Below the pieces are notes generated by a model. The model was not told the DNA's origin and ran no database searches. It worked only from the letters and a program-made list of their open reading frames with translations. This document shows positions 23,031 through 34,363 of a stretch of 64,000 bases of DNA, one piece after another. A program made the translations under genes and the position numbers. The number at the start of each line of letters is the position of its first letter. Within the stretch, counting starts at the first letter, position 1. This stretch comes from Anastrepha obliqua (lineage: Eukaryota; Arthropoda; Insecta; Diptera; Tephritidae), in NCBI RefSeq assembly GCF_027943255.1, contig NC_072894.1, forward strand, positions 134,779,601 through 134,843,600, given 5' to 3'.

Positions 23031-24775
23031 ATAGTTTGGGGGAAATGAAATCCATTATTTTTGCGTGATCCTCTTAAAATTTTATCTGAATCATGCCACA
23101 CTATTTCGGAGGGTGTTTTGTGGTAGGAAAAACTGAAATATCAGTCAGTGTTGGACGAAGTGTATAAGCCTAAAAGGAGGCTAAAAAAGGTATACTCCAA
23201 AGTACCCAGATATAGCCAGAACTGCGCCACCTAGCGGGAAAATAAATACATGCTACATTGCTCTTTGTTTATACATTTATATAATTCTTGTCCGCATTGG
23301 GCTCCAGGCCATCATGTCTCACAAAGGGATCGAGAAATTTTACCAAAGTTGGCAGGAAATCTTAAAGGCATCAAGGGACATTTAAAGTATTTCGGTTTTT
23401 AGGTTATTTCGCTTAACTTAGTGATACGACGGTGAAGGATTTTTCAATAGATTTACGTGAATTATCGTTTTCTTAACAAACTGGGTGCGTGGCTGTCGGC
23501 AGTGGATGAGGAGTTTTAAAATCATCATAGCTGGCGTCGCAGCAATGCTATGTTAGGGACTAAAACCCTCCCCTCGTTTGAAACCTTCGCCCTCCCTGAA
23601 CCCGCTTTCGCATTACTTCAGAGTGGCGTACCCTTTTTCTCATTACAAAATCTATGCTTGTATGCCTGCGTCCAGGTCCCGCTTTCTCATCCAGAGTATG
23701 ATGATTTCCCACGTTTCCTCCCTGCTTAGCATATTACATTTTCGGTGGTCATATGACCTTAAAACTTTTTAATTTCTGATATTATTTTAATTTCGATTTT
23801 TGATTATTTTACATTTTTGGAGGAGATTTACGTCTATAAACGGCAAATGCTTTTTTCCCCAATCGATTTCGACAGCAGAAAAAACAGCAAACGTTTTCTA
23901 ACCATTGCCCATCAAATAGTATAAATCGTCAGAAATGTTGGAAGAAATTTCCTCATTACCTGGTATTTAATGACCAGAGTAGCAAATAAATACTTGTCAC
24001 GCACTTACTCACTATGGCAAAGTTTTTCGATCACAATTTTAAGTCCCATCAACAATACATATTTTTGCTACTTAAAATGCCATCAAATCGCACTTAGCGC
24101 CGCTAGTTTTTTCCCCACTTAAGGAAAGCAAAGTCCTTGCGCATTTTACAAAGTCAGCAGCTGCCCATTACTTTGTATACAAATTTAATGGATGCATACA
24201 TAAATAAGCGAGTACTAAAGTTGCTAAAGAAAGTAACTATCGTCGCTGCCTTTTTAGTGCATTTTGCTTATTCGTCAATGAGTTTGAGTTTTTTTATGTA
24301 GCTTCTTCGTATGATCGATCGCGATTTTATAACTTGAGGTTTACGCTTTTTGCACAACTTTTTGTTGTTGCTGAAATTAGTTGAAATATTTTATGTGATA
24401 ATACCTGTATTGTTTTATTCAATAAGTTTTAATTTTATTCATTATCGTTAACTTGGCATAGGCTCAGCTATTAATGAAAAAATAAAAAATCTAAAAGCTG
24501 GGATGCTTTCCAAAAATGATGCCAAAAAATGGTTACTCAACAATTTTGAGCATAAATATATAATTTCTTTATCCCAGAAAATTAAAAAAAAAAATACCAT
24601 CATAGCATCACAGTTCGGTGTGAATCATTGCTAACGTAATATAATAAAAAAAATATTATAAAAGCGTTAAAAAGTACTCTAAAAAAACCCATACAAAAAT
24701 ATTGAACATTGAATATGTCTTAAAGGTATTAAATTTTTTTTTAAATTTTTCCAGTTTGCTTCCTATTATACTCGC
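23031..24775. other. AT-rich sequence, no gene seen
   Basis: No recognisable coding or repeat structure. Confidence 0.45.
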
Positions 24776-25151
24776 AGTTGCTCCTGTCCATAAGCAGAGG
24801 GGACTGTAGGAGGCTGATTGGACTGATGACGGGCCACTTTCTATGGGTAAAGCACATGGAAAAGGTGGGCTTCTCAGACAGTGCACTCTGCCCAGCATGT
24901 GGAGAGAAGGATGAGACGGCGGACCACTTTCTGTGCGTCTGCCCTGCCTTCGCTCTAATCAGGCTTGAGGTCTTTGGCGCTGATGTGTTAAGAAGTGACC
25001 ACCTTGGCTCCTTGGCACCACAAGATCTACTCAGATTTCTTCGGTGGTCGAGTAGATTTAAAGAAAATTAAAAGGGGAACCCGAGTGCAGTACAATGGAT
25101 TTAATTGTGTCTGAGTGCTGCACTTGCTAGTTTGTATCGAAAAAAAAAAAT
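24776..25151 (+). pseudogene. LINE 3' end with zinc knuckle
   Basis: The plus-strand frame to 25071 reads CRRLIGLMTGHFLW, then CPACGEKDETADHFLCVCPAF. This is the C-x2-C...H...C knuckle that closes the ORF2 protein of RNase H-bearing LINEs, and the frame ends with a normal stop. A 3' untranslated tail runs to an A run at about 25140-25151. The copy is strongly 5'-truncated. The last domain is intact, so this is one of the younger LINE insertions here. No target duplication was identified. Confidence 0.8.
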
Positions 25152-25439
25152 ACTCTAGCCCATGGAGCAATAAGTAAAGGTGTCTAATTTTCACCCTGTT
25201 TCGGCCATCTTGAGCTACTTTATAAATCCGTGATATTCTCTAGGAAAACCTAATTTTTATTTCAGAGCAAATTCTAAAGAAAAAGTTCTCAAAAGCATAG
25301 AAAGTAGAACTTTTATTAGCAAGCGATATTATTTTTGGGCAAAAGAGGTTGTTAAGTTTGTTCATATCCCAAAAGAAAAAAATGAAAAGGAAAGATTGAG
25401 TAAAATCGGGCCGGACTTCATTGAAGCCAGGCGAGAAAA

Positions 25440-25832
25440 TTTACTGGTAAATATTTTATGTTTGACCTTGAACTGACTAAACAAGGTCAAATGAACAATG
25501 AAAGCGAACTCTACTCCAAAAATGTATATTATCAATTTTTTTGAGACTTTACTGGTAAATATTTTATGTTTGATTTTGAACTGACCCCACAAGGTCAAAT
25601 GAACAATGAAATCGAACTCTGCTCCAAAAATGTATATTATCAATTTTTTTGAGACTTTTCTTTGTAAATATTTTATGTTTGACCTTGAACTGACCCCCAC
25701 AAGGTCAAATGATCTACGAAATCGAACTCAACCACAAAAACGTATATTATCAATTTTTTCTTTTCTTTTCTGGTAAATATTCTATGTTTGGCCTTGAACT
25801 GACTCCAGAAAGTTAAATGAACAACGTTGCCT
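25440..25832. repeat. 108-bp tandem repeat, about 3.7 units
   Basis: Units start near 25440, 25548, 25656 and 25765 and each contains GTAAATATTTTATGTTTG and a TGAACTGAC word. The first three also contain GTATATTATCAATTTTTT. The first two units are nearly identical and the last two more divergent. Because 108 is a multiple of three, a minus-strand frame (25362-25700) stays open through the repeats and encodes a 36-residue repeat, but the AT-rich content argues against a real protein. Confidence 0.85.
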
Positions 25833-26642
25833 GACCCAGTCGACGGATTTCGAGATCGGGTTAGATCGGACGAGGGCGAAGTGTTTTAGTGATGCTCTTC
25901 CGATAACTATCGAAATTTTGCATTGCTGGAATGAGCCCGAGACGGCCAATCCTTTGATTGACGACTCTACGCAAACAGATTACTCTGTTCTTTAAAATGT
26001 GCAGTTTTATTTTAAAAAATTTTGATTTAGCTCATATTCTGATTGTTTTGTATTTCACCTGAAAACAGAATTGACCAATTTTATGGAACGAAATATTAAA
26101 CTGAATAAATTCACATCCAATATCAGTCAAATACTTTTGAGCGGCAGATTAAAAAATGAGCGATATGGCTCAGCCAGTACTCCGAATTCGTACATAGATT
26201 CTTCTGAGAATTATATATTTTCGCGGGGAAACTTATAGTTCTTAAGACGAAGGTTGTCAAAGCTCTTGTGAAACGTACCAAAATTTCAGAAATTATAGAT
26301 ACCCTTCACATGCATTTTCTATATATTTTTGACAAATCTACAGGAATGCTTAAGTTAAAAATATAAATAATTATCACTCATAAAAAAGCAAAATTATTCT
26401 ATTCCTTACATCGACCTTTTTAAATTTTTTACTACCTTTTCAGAAAAGGAATAAACTTATGCCCCTTGTCTCCAGCTTCCAAATTGCATTAATGGGTTAG
26501 TAGCATCCAAAATCAATTGTCAAACACAATATTTTATTATTGAATCATGACTCAAGTTTACAAATAAACCAATTTTAAGAAGAATTGCCGATAATATCGA
26601 AAATAACTCAACAAATAAAATGAAAAAAAATAATAAAAAGTA
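25833..26642. other. AT-rich sequence, no gene seen
   Basis: No recognisable feature. Confidence 0.45.
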
Positions 26643-26649
26643 AAAGTAA

Positions 26650-26800
26650 AATAAATTAAAATAAAATAAAATAAAATAAAATAAAATAAAATAAAATAAA
26701 ATAAAATAAAATAAAATAAAATAAAATAAGATAAAATAAAATAAGATAAAATAAAATAAAATAAAATAAAATAAAATAAAATAAAATAAAATAAAAATAA
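26650..26800. repeat. AAAAT microsatellite, about 30 units
   Basis: A nearly uninterrupted pentanucleotide run with only two G substitutions (AAGAT near 26729 and 26744) and one length slip near its right end. It creates an artificial 97-codon minus frame made mostly of Phe, Tyr, Ile and Leu. Confidence 0.95.
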
Positions 26801-27539
26801 AATGAAAATTCAAAAAATTAAAAAATATTAAAAATCAAATCAAAATTGGCCATAGAGTTGAATCTGAAAGGTGGTGTGTTCAAATGCTCCAAACTAAGTG
26901 TACATAAAAGCAATTATTATTTTTGAAAGTTCTTACAACTTCTGCTGCTTTATTTTATTATTGAAATAATTTTTTGTTTTTACTCTTTTATTTTTCTGAC
27001 GCGCTCATTTAATTACTTTTGCTCATTCTCACTCACGCATTTGTTCTGCATTTTACTCCATTCTTCTCTCTTTAACCTCTATATCTTTTTCCCTGCTTAG
27101 TGAACTCTTTTAACTGCCACATTCACGGCTACACATTCGACATAATTTACGATGTTGTTCTCCTTACCTTCTTCGCCCATCATCCACTCTGCACTATTAC
27201 CTGCTTTTGTTGCAAGACTACTTTTATCTTACTTTCCTCGTTCTTCTTGAACTACCTTAATTAAGGAGCGCTTTCCTTACTGACATTGCTAAAGCCGGTA
27301 GTAATTTACACATTTTCTGCATCATTAAATACACATTTAACCCTTATGTGCTGACAGCAGCATTCCTAGGGTGGCACGACGCCTACGTTCTTGACTGCCT
27401 GTTATTTTAATATGCGATTCAGATAAGTATGAGGTTTTTTCAATAAGAGCGGATCGAACAGAAATACAATAAGATTCGTATAAGATATTGATGAAATTAC
27501 TTTCTTTTTCTGAAAGAACCACATCCTATATGCCTTTAT
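26801..27539. other. AT-rich sequence, no gene seen
   Basis: No recognisable feature. Confidence 0.45.
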
Positions 27540-28110
27540 GTTCATTATCATATTGGCACTAGAGTCCGGGGTGGACCATTGCATCTTCTAGAATATGTCT
27601 CCATTCTTTTCGACAGCCTGGTTTCGCTCTATGTTGTTAACATTTTTTTTTTGTCGCTCTTTCGCTGCTCATTCTTAGGATATTACATTTCGTCCCGCGA
27701 TTAAATCACTGTGCTCGTAGTTGTACCGTATACAGTCTTCTAATCGGATAGGGCCGAACATTTTTCTGAGAATTTTTATTTCAAATCGTATCAGTAAACT
27801 CACGTCATTAACTTTAAGAACCCACGTTTCACAGCCGTAGGCGAGAACCGGTCTTATTGCAGTTTTGTAGACCTGGAGCTTTTGTTCCCTAGCAAGACTT
27901 CAGAAGTTTGATATGGCCAAAATATGCCCTGTTAGCTGCCTGAATACGGTCTTGTATTGATATGGACGGATCCTTATTTACGCTGAGTATTGTTCGATTC
28001 CTGACAATATGATTTAAGACTGATAAGGGGTCACCAGCTTCAAACCAGATTTTTCTCACGTCATTTCTTTCGTTCCCTTTCTTTCCACCGAAGGTTCTCT
28101 TCAAATTGCA
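27540..28110 (-). pseudogene. LINE reverse transcriptase C-terminus, RTE-like
   Basis: Minus strand, reading down from 28113: IQDRIQAANRAYFGHIKLL, then TKLQVYKTAIRPVLAYGCET, WVLKVND and FEIKILRKMFGPIRLED. This is the thumb region of a non-LTR reverse transcriptase (IRPVL-x-YG-x-E-x-W). After a gap comes a C-terminal piece resembling WRHILEDAMVHPGL followed by a stop near 27565. Multiple stops and frameshifts. Truncated at both ends, orientation opposite to the LINE at 24.8 kb. Confidence 0.75.
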
Positions 28111-29930
28111 CATACCTTCCCTCTATGGTGCTATGCTCTTATGTTGCATGCCATGCATTCAATAGCTTACATTTTTAATAACAGCTGCAAATATCTGGCA
28201 GAATTTGAGCAGCGGCCAGGTTTATGTTGACTTTGAGGACATCGGCCGACTAATTGGCATGGATAAACAACTTCCGGAACCACTTTCAAGAAAAAATATA
28301 CGGGATAAAATTTTATGATCTTGGTGGCCATTCACGCTACCCTCACGCGAGCAAATCGCTAGAAATAAATCTTTATTATTCGAACAGTTTGACTTCAGTG
28401 ACTGAATAGCAAACCGCAGATTGCCAACATGAACCCGTCTCTAGCAGAAAACCTTATATAATATTAAGAATAGCTTTTTTCAAATTGCTTACTAACATTT
28501 GGACGCCACTTGATTTTTTAGCTAAGCAGTGTTGCTTTCAGTAGCCCGCTTGCATGGAGATGTGTTTTAAAATGTTTTTGAGCTCCTGTGTATTTGATAA
28601 ATTTCTTTAAGTGTTGATAATTTGCCACCATCATAAAAGTAACGACGCTCATTTGTTACATTTTAAATGCTGCGCTGCAGGTGGCACTACCAAACTATGC
28701 CATATTCCTTTGCGCAGTTTTTCAGTCGTTAGTTTCACGTCTCACCCACTCTTTAACTTTTTCTCTCTGCCTCTACTACCATCTCGCGCTTTACACCTTT
28801 CAGTTTTTTTGTTGCACTTTAAACTTGTCCTTCTCATTTTTACTGCTGTAGGTATATTGCAGCTCTGTGTGTCATAACTCATTTGCCCGCATTATACTTT
28901 AAAGTCCTATGAATTATGCAAACATTTGTTAGCACTTCACTTTGCTCGTCGCCAGTTTTTGTTACATCTCTACATACATATATTTTTAATTCTATGAACT
29001 AAGTGCTTTTTTTGCAATGCTGCACAATTTCAGTGCCCACCTACATTTTTAGCGGCCATTTTTGCTTTGGTATTTCCGTTTTTCTATGTAACAATAAAAT
29101 ATGAATTCCGCTGGTGCATTTGTCTGTCTTTTCAATTATGCGCTGACACTGACAGCTGTTGGAACTTTTTTTTTAATAACTGCTACAAGCTACGTATTAG
29201 TGTTTTTGCCACGTTTATTCGTATATGGTGTTAAGCGAATTTTTTATTCATTTTTTTGTTCTGCTCATTCTCGTTACCGTCATTGCCATTAGCAATTGAC
29301 ATCGTCAGGGCAGTAGGTATGCACGTTCTTTCAACTTAAACCTAGTTCAGCCGCTGGCATGCTGGCATGGAAGGGTACTTTTCGAATTGGCTACATTTAG
29401 ATTTTTGAGCTCACTTCGGCAAAGTAATAGACGTGAGTTAGAGTAACCCTTTCCAAATTGTAACTTTTCTAAATTGCATGCTTTACAATGGTCTCCCTAT
29501 AACTCTCCACGACTCTAACATTACTCACATGATTGGAAACAACCCTTCGTAATCCAATGAAGTTAACCTATTCACTACCGCAGTCGCGTCTTTGACCTGC
29601 AGCACGCTACCATGGTGAAATATCTTGAGGAGCGACTTCAACTTGGGGAATAAACTTACGGGTGCGTACCAAGGATGATAGATGCGCCAGGTTCGGCCAA
29701 TAACTATGGTGAAAAACAAAATTGTGAGGGGAACTTCGGCTGCTACGTAACGAGGGGATTCGCCAGCCGAATTCTGCACGATCATTTCAGATAGCAACGA
29801 ACCAACATGAGCGAAGGCTGTGTAGATTTTTTTTCGAATATCTCTAGCACGATATTGTCGTTAGCCGAAAGCTTTTGATTTCGTCAAATTCGCTGAGAGA
29901 CGGCTAATGGTCTAATATTGGCTAAACTTA
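28111..29930. other. mostly unrecognised; possible transposase scrap at 29.53-29.80 kb
   Basis: The minus frame 29525-29797 contains LFPKLKSLLK followed by about 35 residues with a VVNRLTSLDYEGLF segment. This faintly resembles the end of mariner-type transposases, in which a DFFLFPKLK motif follows the third catalytic residue. No aspartate or inverted repeat supports it. The remainder holds nothing I recognise. Confidence 0.3.
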
Positions 29931-29935
29931 TGATG

Positions 29936-30865
29936 AAAAGAATAATGAGATGGCGCCGATCGTGGTACCGTTACTTTGCTCTCAGTGAATTTGACAGTGA
30001 GTGACGTCGTCTTACCACCAGTATGGCCAGATTACCATTTTCGTAACTTGATTTAACTTTTTTTTGTTATTTATTTTCGGGGTTTTAGTTCTTTCTTCAT
30101 GACTTTTTCTCTAATTGGCGCGTTACACCCTTTTTGGGTGTTTGGCCGAGTTCCTCCTCCTATTTGTGATGCGCGTCTTGATGTTGTTCCACAAATGGAG
30201 GGACCTACAGTTTCAAGTCGACTCCGAACGGCAGATATTTTTATGAGGAGCTTTTTCAGGGCAGAAATACACTCGGAGGTTTGCCATTGCCTGCCGAGGG
30301 GCGACCGCTATGAGAAAAATGTTTTTCTTAATTTTGGTGTTTCACCGAGATTCGAACCAACGTTCTCTGTGAATTCCGAATGGTAATCACACACCAACCC
30401 ATTAGGCTACGGCGGCCGCCTGCAATGTTTATAGTTTTGTAAAATATGCATTTTTTAATAATTAGTTCAATAATTCACTCAGTTTTATTTAGCTTTACTT
30501 TTTTTTTAACATCTGGTCGCATTGCCCCCGATTGCGGTTATTGTTCACGATGGAGAGAATAATGAGATGGCGCCTATCGTGGTCCCGTTACTTTGCTATC
30601 AGCGAATTTGACGACTAGTTACGTGATTTTAGCTCCAGTATGGCCAGATTACCATTTTCGTACCTTGATTTAGCATTTTTTTTGTTATTTAGTCTCGGAG
30701 TTTTAGTTCTTTCTTCATGACATTTTTCTAGCTGCTCTAATTAAAATGTAGTGTTTATAATTTTGTAAAATATACATTTTTTAATAATTATTTAAATCAT
30801 TCACCTAGTTTTATTTATTTTTTTTTTAACATCTGGTGGCATTGCCCGCGATTGCAGGTGTTGTT
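29936..30865. repeat. tandem duplication of a segment of about 320 bp, first unit split by a SINE
   Basis: Unit 1 (about 29936-30550) and unit 2 (about 30551-30865) share the same succession of landmarks: AATAATGAGATGGCGCC, CAGTATGGCCAGATTACC, TTTTAGTTCTTTCTTCATGA, then TTTGTAAAATAT and AACATCTGGT. Unit 1 is longer by about 300 bp because a SINE sits in it. The two units differ by scattered substitutions. No coding content. The source could be an unrecognised non-autonomous element. Confidence 0.85.
30113..30420 (-). mobile_element. tRNA-derived SINE, best-preserved copy
   Basis: Full-length member of the family. The head is at the right end: A box at 30394-30409 (TAGCCTAATGGGTTGG on the minus strand) and B box at 30347-30358 (GGTTCGAATCTC), a tRNA-like spacing expected of a polymerase III promoter. 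The tail ends GCGCCAATTA at about 30113. Insertion into one of two tandem units shows that the SINE came after the duplication. Comparison with unit 2 suggests that about 20 bp of target differs at the site, so no clean target duplication can be named. Confidence 0.85.
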
Positions 30866-30870
30866 GGTGT

Positions 30871-31311
30871 TCTTCTGCTTTCGGCAGTCAAATCTCTCTC
30901 TCGCTACTGCAGTGTTGCCTAGCTTTGGATATAAAAACGCACTAAAATGCCCATTCAAAGAAAATAACCCAACAAATTTTTAATGAATCACTTAAAGAAC
31001 TTTGTATGCGTGACAAATTGTCTTTAAAATGTGCGTTTTTTTTTAATAAATGTCTTATGCTTATGTACAATTTAATTGATGAGTTTTTTTTGTTAAGCGA
31101 GACTCTTTTGTTAAGGGAACGACTTTTTTGCTATATTTGAAGTTATGTAACTAGATAAGGTACTGTTTTTGTAAAAATGTCAGTATGGTTTCTTTAGTAT
31201 TTTCTGGTATTTTGTTGCTTATTTTTGCAATGAATACAACTCTTAATGTCCTATGCCTCACTAAGGATTGATGACCGGAAGAAACGATTACACCACTATG
31301 GTTTTAATTCG
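30871..31311. other. AT-rich sequence, no gene seen
   Basis: No recognisable feature before the hAT target site. Confidence 0.45.
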
Positions 31312-31762
31312 CATTCAGTCAGTGATGGTAAATGTAGGGAAAATTCCCTACATGTAGAGATTTTTGTCGAAAAATTTGGGTGTAGGGAAAAGAAGGACAG
31401 ATTTTTTTAAATTCTGTAAATGTAGGGAATTTTCAAGAAGGACAGAAAAAAATTTAAAATATCGGGGTAAAATTAAAAAAGTTCATTTAAAATAAAAATC
31501 CGCAGTAAGATTTCATGCCAGACTTCTTTTCCTTATGGCAGCATACTTTTAAAAGCGTTAATACGGCAACATTACCGTTTTATCTTCGTTAACGCTAGCT
31601 CGATTTTTTCTTTGCGCGAAAATTGTTAGTTGTCCCACGTTTTCTGGTGCTTTTCACTTTTGAAGTAAGTTTACAATTATTTTAGTTTTGGCTTTTTTTA
31701 TATTTAAAATGCATATCTTATATATAAAATAAAGTCAACTTTTTGTGTGTGTTCGCTAACCG

Positions 31763-31803
31763 GCCGTGTCTTTGCACCGAATTAAACCAAACTTACACAC
31801 ATT
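31763..31803 (+). repeat. 41-bp repeat flanking the minisatellite, left copy
   Basis: Starts GCCGTGTCTTTGC and ends ACTTACACACATT. The same 41 bp recur at 33329-33369 with one substitution, so the array sits between direct repeats of the Helitron 5' region. Confidence 0.9.
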
Positions 31804-31851
31804 ATTAAGTAGGTATTGAAGATGGTTTATTGGTGGATAGGGCTCGAGATA

Positions 31852-33308
31852 TAGGTCAAAACGTGGACCCGGGTAACCTTCAGATGTGTATGTACAATAT
31901 GGGTATCAAATGGAAGCTGTTGGTGAATGCTTTAGTTCAGAGTATTTTTCATGCCGCTCCGTGACTAGGGTCTCGAGATAGAGACCAAAACGTGGACTCT
32001 AGAATGTGTTTGTACAATATGGATATCAGATGGAAGCCGTTGGTGAATGCTTTAGTTCAGAGTATTTTTCATGCCGCTCCGTGACTAGGGTCTCGAGATA
32101 GAGACCAAAACGTGGAGCCTAGAACGTGTTTATACAATATGGATATCAAATGGAAGCTGTTGGTAAATGCTTTAGTACAGAGTATTTTTCATGCCGCTCC
32201 GTGACTAGGGTCTCGAGATAGAGACCAAAACGTGGACCCTAGAATGTGTTTGTACAATATGGATATGAGATGGAAGCCGTTGGTGAATGCTTTAGTTCAG
32301 AGTATTTTTCATGCCGCTCCGTGACTAGGGTCTCGAGATAGAGACCAAAACGTGGACCCTAGAATGTGTTTGTACAATATGGATATCAGATGGAAGCCGT
32401 TGGTGAATGCTTTAGTTCAGAGTATTTTTCATGCCGCTCAGTGACTAGGGTCTCGAGATAGAGACCAAAACGTGGACCCTAGAATGTGTTTGTACAATAT
32501 GGATGTCAGATGGAAGCCGTTGGTGAATGCTTTAGTACAGAGTATTTTTCATGCCGCTCCGTGACTAGGGTCTCGAGATAGAGACCAAAACGTGGAGCCT
32601 AGAACGTGTTTATACAATATGGATATCAAATGGAAGCCGTTGGTGAATGCTTTAGTTCAGAGTATTTTTCATGCCGCTCCGTGACTAGGGTCTCGAGATA
32701 GAGACCAAAACGTGGACCCTAGAATGTGTTTGTACAATATGGATATCAGATGGAAGCCGTTGGTGAATGCTTTAGTACAGAGTATTTTTCATGCCGCTCC
32801 GTGACTAGGGTCTCGAGATAGAGACCAAAACGTGGAGCCTAGAACGTGTTTATACAATATGGATATCAAATGGAAGCTGTTGGTAAATGCTTTAGTACAG
32901 AGTATTTTTCATGCCGCTCCGTGACTAGGGTCTCGAGATAGAGACCAAAACGTGGAGCCTAGAACGTGTTTATACAATATGGATATCAAATGGAAGCTGT
33001 TGGTAAATGCTTTAGTACAGAGTATTTTTCATGCCGCTCCATGACTAGGGTCTCGAGATAGAGACCAAAACGTGGACCCTAGAATGTGTTTGTACAATAT
33101 GGATATCAGATGGAAGCCGTTGGTGAATGCTTTAGTTCAGAGTATTTTTCATGCCGCTCCGTGACTGGGGTCTCGAGATATAGGTCAAAACGTGGACTCG
33201 GGTAACCTTCGAATGTGTATGTACAATATGGGCATCAAATGAAAGCTGTCGATAAGTGCTTTAATACGGGGTAATTTTCATACCTATTGATGACTAGGGT
33301 CTCGAAAT
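31852..33308 (+). repeat. Helitron minisatellite, ten exact 120-bp units with longer edge units
   Basis: Ten units of exactly 120 bp run from 31981 to 33180. The left edge unit (31852-31980, 129 bp) and right edge unit (33181-33308, 128 bp) carry an extra segment containing GGGTAACCTTC and resemble each other more than the core units. Core units fall into two types: GGACCCTAGAATGTG with CAGATGGAAGCC, and GGAGCCTAGAACGTG with CAAATGGAAGC, with mixed types at units 5, 6 and 7. Order is approximately A B A A A/B B/A A/B B B A. There are no spacers of the CRISPR kind. Edge units probably keep the ancestral form. Confidence 0.95.
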
Positions 33309-33328
33309 ATATGCCAAAACGTGGACCC

Positions 33329-33369
33329 GCCGTGTCTTTGCGCCGAATTAAACCAAACTTACACACATT
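33329..33369 (+). repeat. 41-bp repeat flanking the minisatellite, right copy
   Basis: Right-hand partner of 31763-31803, differing at one position (TTTGCACCG on the left, TTTGCGCCG on the right). Confidence 0.9.
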
Positions 33370-33721
33370 GTTAACACTTGATGATCATGAAAAAAGAAGA
33401 TTTTTTTTTAATTTCAAATCAACGCAAATAAATAACTAAGAAACAATCGTCAAAAGAAAAAAGAAATTTATTATTTTTTCAATTAACCATCGCTCACGTG
33501 CTTATATTTTTCTTATACATTTAGGAATTTTCACGTGGTAAATTGGAATTAATTAATGTAAGTTTTCATCAAATTTAGTGGATTTATTTTTTCGGTTCAT
33601 ATGCGATAAACTACGATGCACCATGAGTGAATCAAATGATAAAAAAAAATAAAAAAAACAAAAAATATAATCCACAAAATTTCAGAATACCATAATTACA
33701 ATAATGTTTATTACAGTATAA

Positions 33722-34252
33722 ATGCCAAGACAATCGCGTATTCATATTAGTCGCTCGACAAATAATAACAGGCGCATGAGAAATGCGCGGAATAACGCGA
33801 CATCAGAAGAGCGTCAAGAAGAAAATGAAACAAATCGGCAACGAATGGCACGGTCCAGACCAAATCGACCAACAGACATCAATTTGAACAAAGCTGCTAT
33901 GTAACGGAACTAGACTTGTAGTCAAACGATTGATGAATAATGTTATCGAAGCAACTATTTTAATTGGCAAATTCAAGAATGAAGACGTTCTAATACCGAG
34001 AATTCCAATGATTCCATCTGAATTGCCATTTGAATTCAAACGTTTGCAACTGCCCATTCGTTTAGCATTTGCAATAACTATCAATAAATCCAAGGGCAAA
34101 CTTTAGAAATATGCGGGATGAATTTAGAAGAACCAGTATTCACCCATGGTCAACTATACGTTGGCTGTTCACGTTATGGGAAGCCTTTATATATTTACTC
34201 AAAAACAAATAGAAAAACAAAAAATATTGTTTATGCCAAAGCGCTTGAATAA
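33722..34252 (+). pseudogene. Helitron helicase remnant, N- and C-terminal pieces fused
   Basis: A 60-codon frame starting at 33722 (MPRQSRIHISRST) is rich in Arg, Asn and Glu, like the N-terminus of insect Helitron proteins. Its stop is followed at once by NGTRLVVKRLMN, normally found near the end of the helicase domain. The last motifs of a Pif1-type helicase then follow: AITINKSKG, a one-base frameshift at about 34096, and FTHGQLYVGCSRYGKPLYIY, ending near 34252. The Rep endonuclease and most of the helicase, more than a thousand codons in complete elements, are gone. The copy is not autonomous. Confidence 0.85.
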
Positions 34253-34363
34253 AGAATAAAGAAATAAATAATATGAAAACCATATCTTTTCTGTACTAAA
34301 CCATATCTATTCTATTTTAGTGTGCCCAGCGAAGCGGGCGGGGTTTGCTAGTATTTTATAAAA

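Larger units (their letters stand above)
31716..34351 (+). mobile_element. Helitron with central minisatellite, inserted in hAT
   Basis: The 5' end TCTTATATATAAAATAAAG begins at 31716 after an A. The 3' end closes with CTAG at 34348-34351 before a T, the A/T insertion preference of Helitrons. A hairpin (GCCCAGCGAAGCGGGC, 34324-34339) lies just before the 3' CTAG, as expected. Inside are a 120-bp minisatellite, a small basic N-terminal frame and the last part of a Pif1-type helicase. The insertion point is 12 bp upstream of the hAT start codon at 34364. Rolling-circle insertion makes no target duplication and none is seen. Confidence 0.9.

Noticed and set aside
26520..26813. 97-codon minus-strand frame
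   Set aside because: It is the translation of an AAAAT microsatellite.
30347..30409. True tRNA gene suggested by A and B boxes
   Set aside because: The sequence does not fold as a complete cloverleaf by eye, and the same head recurs fused to a common non-tRNA body. It is a SINE head.
31852..33308. Regular repeats that might suggest a CRISPR array
   Set aside because: Whole 120-bp units repeat without unique spacers, inside a eukaryotic Helitron. It is a minisatellite.
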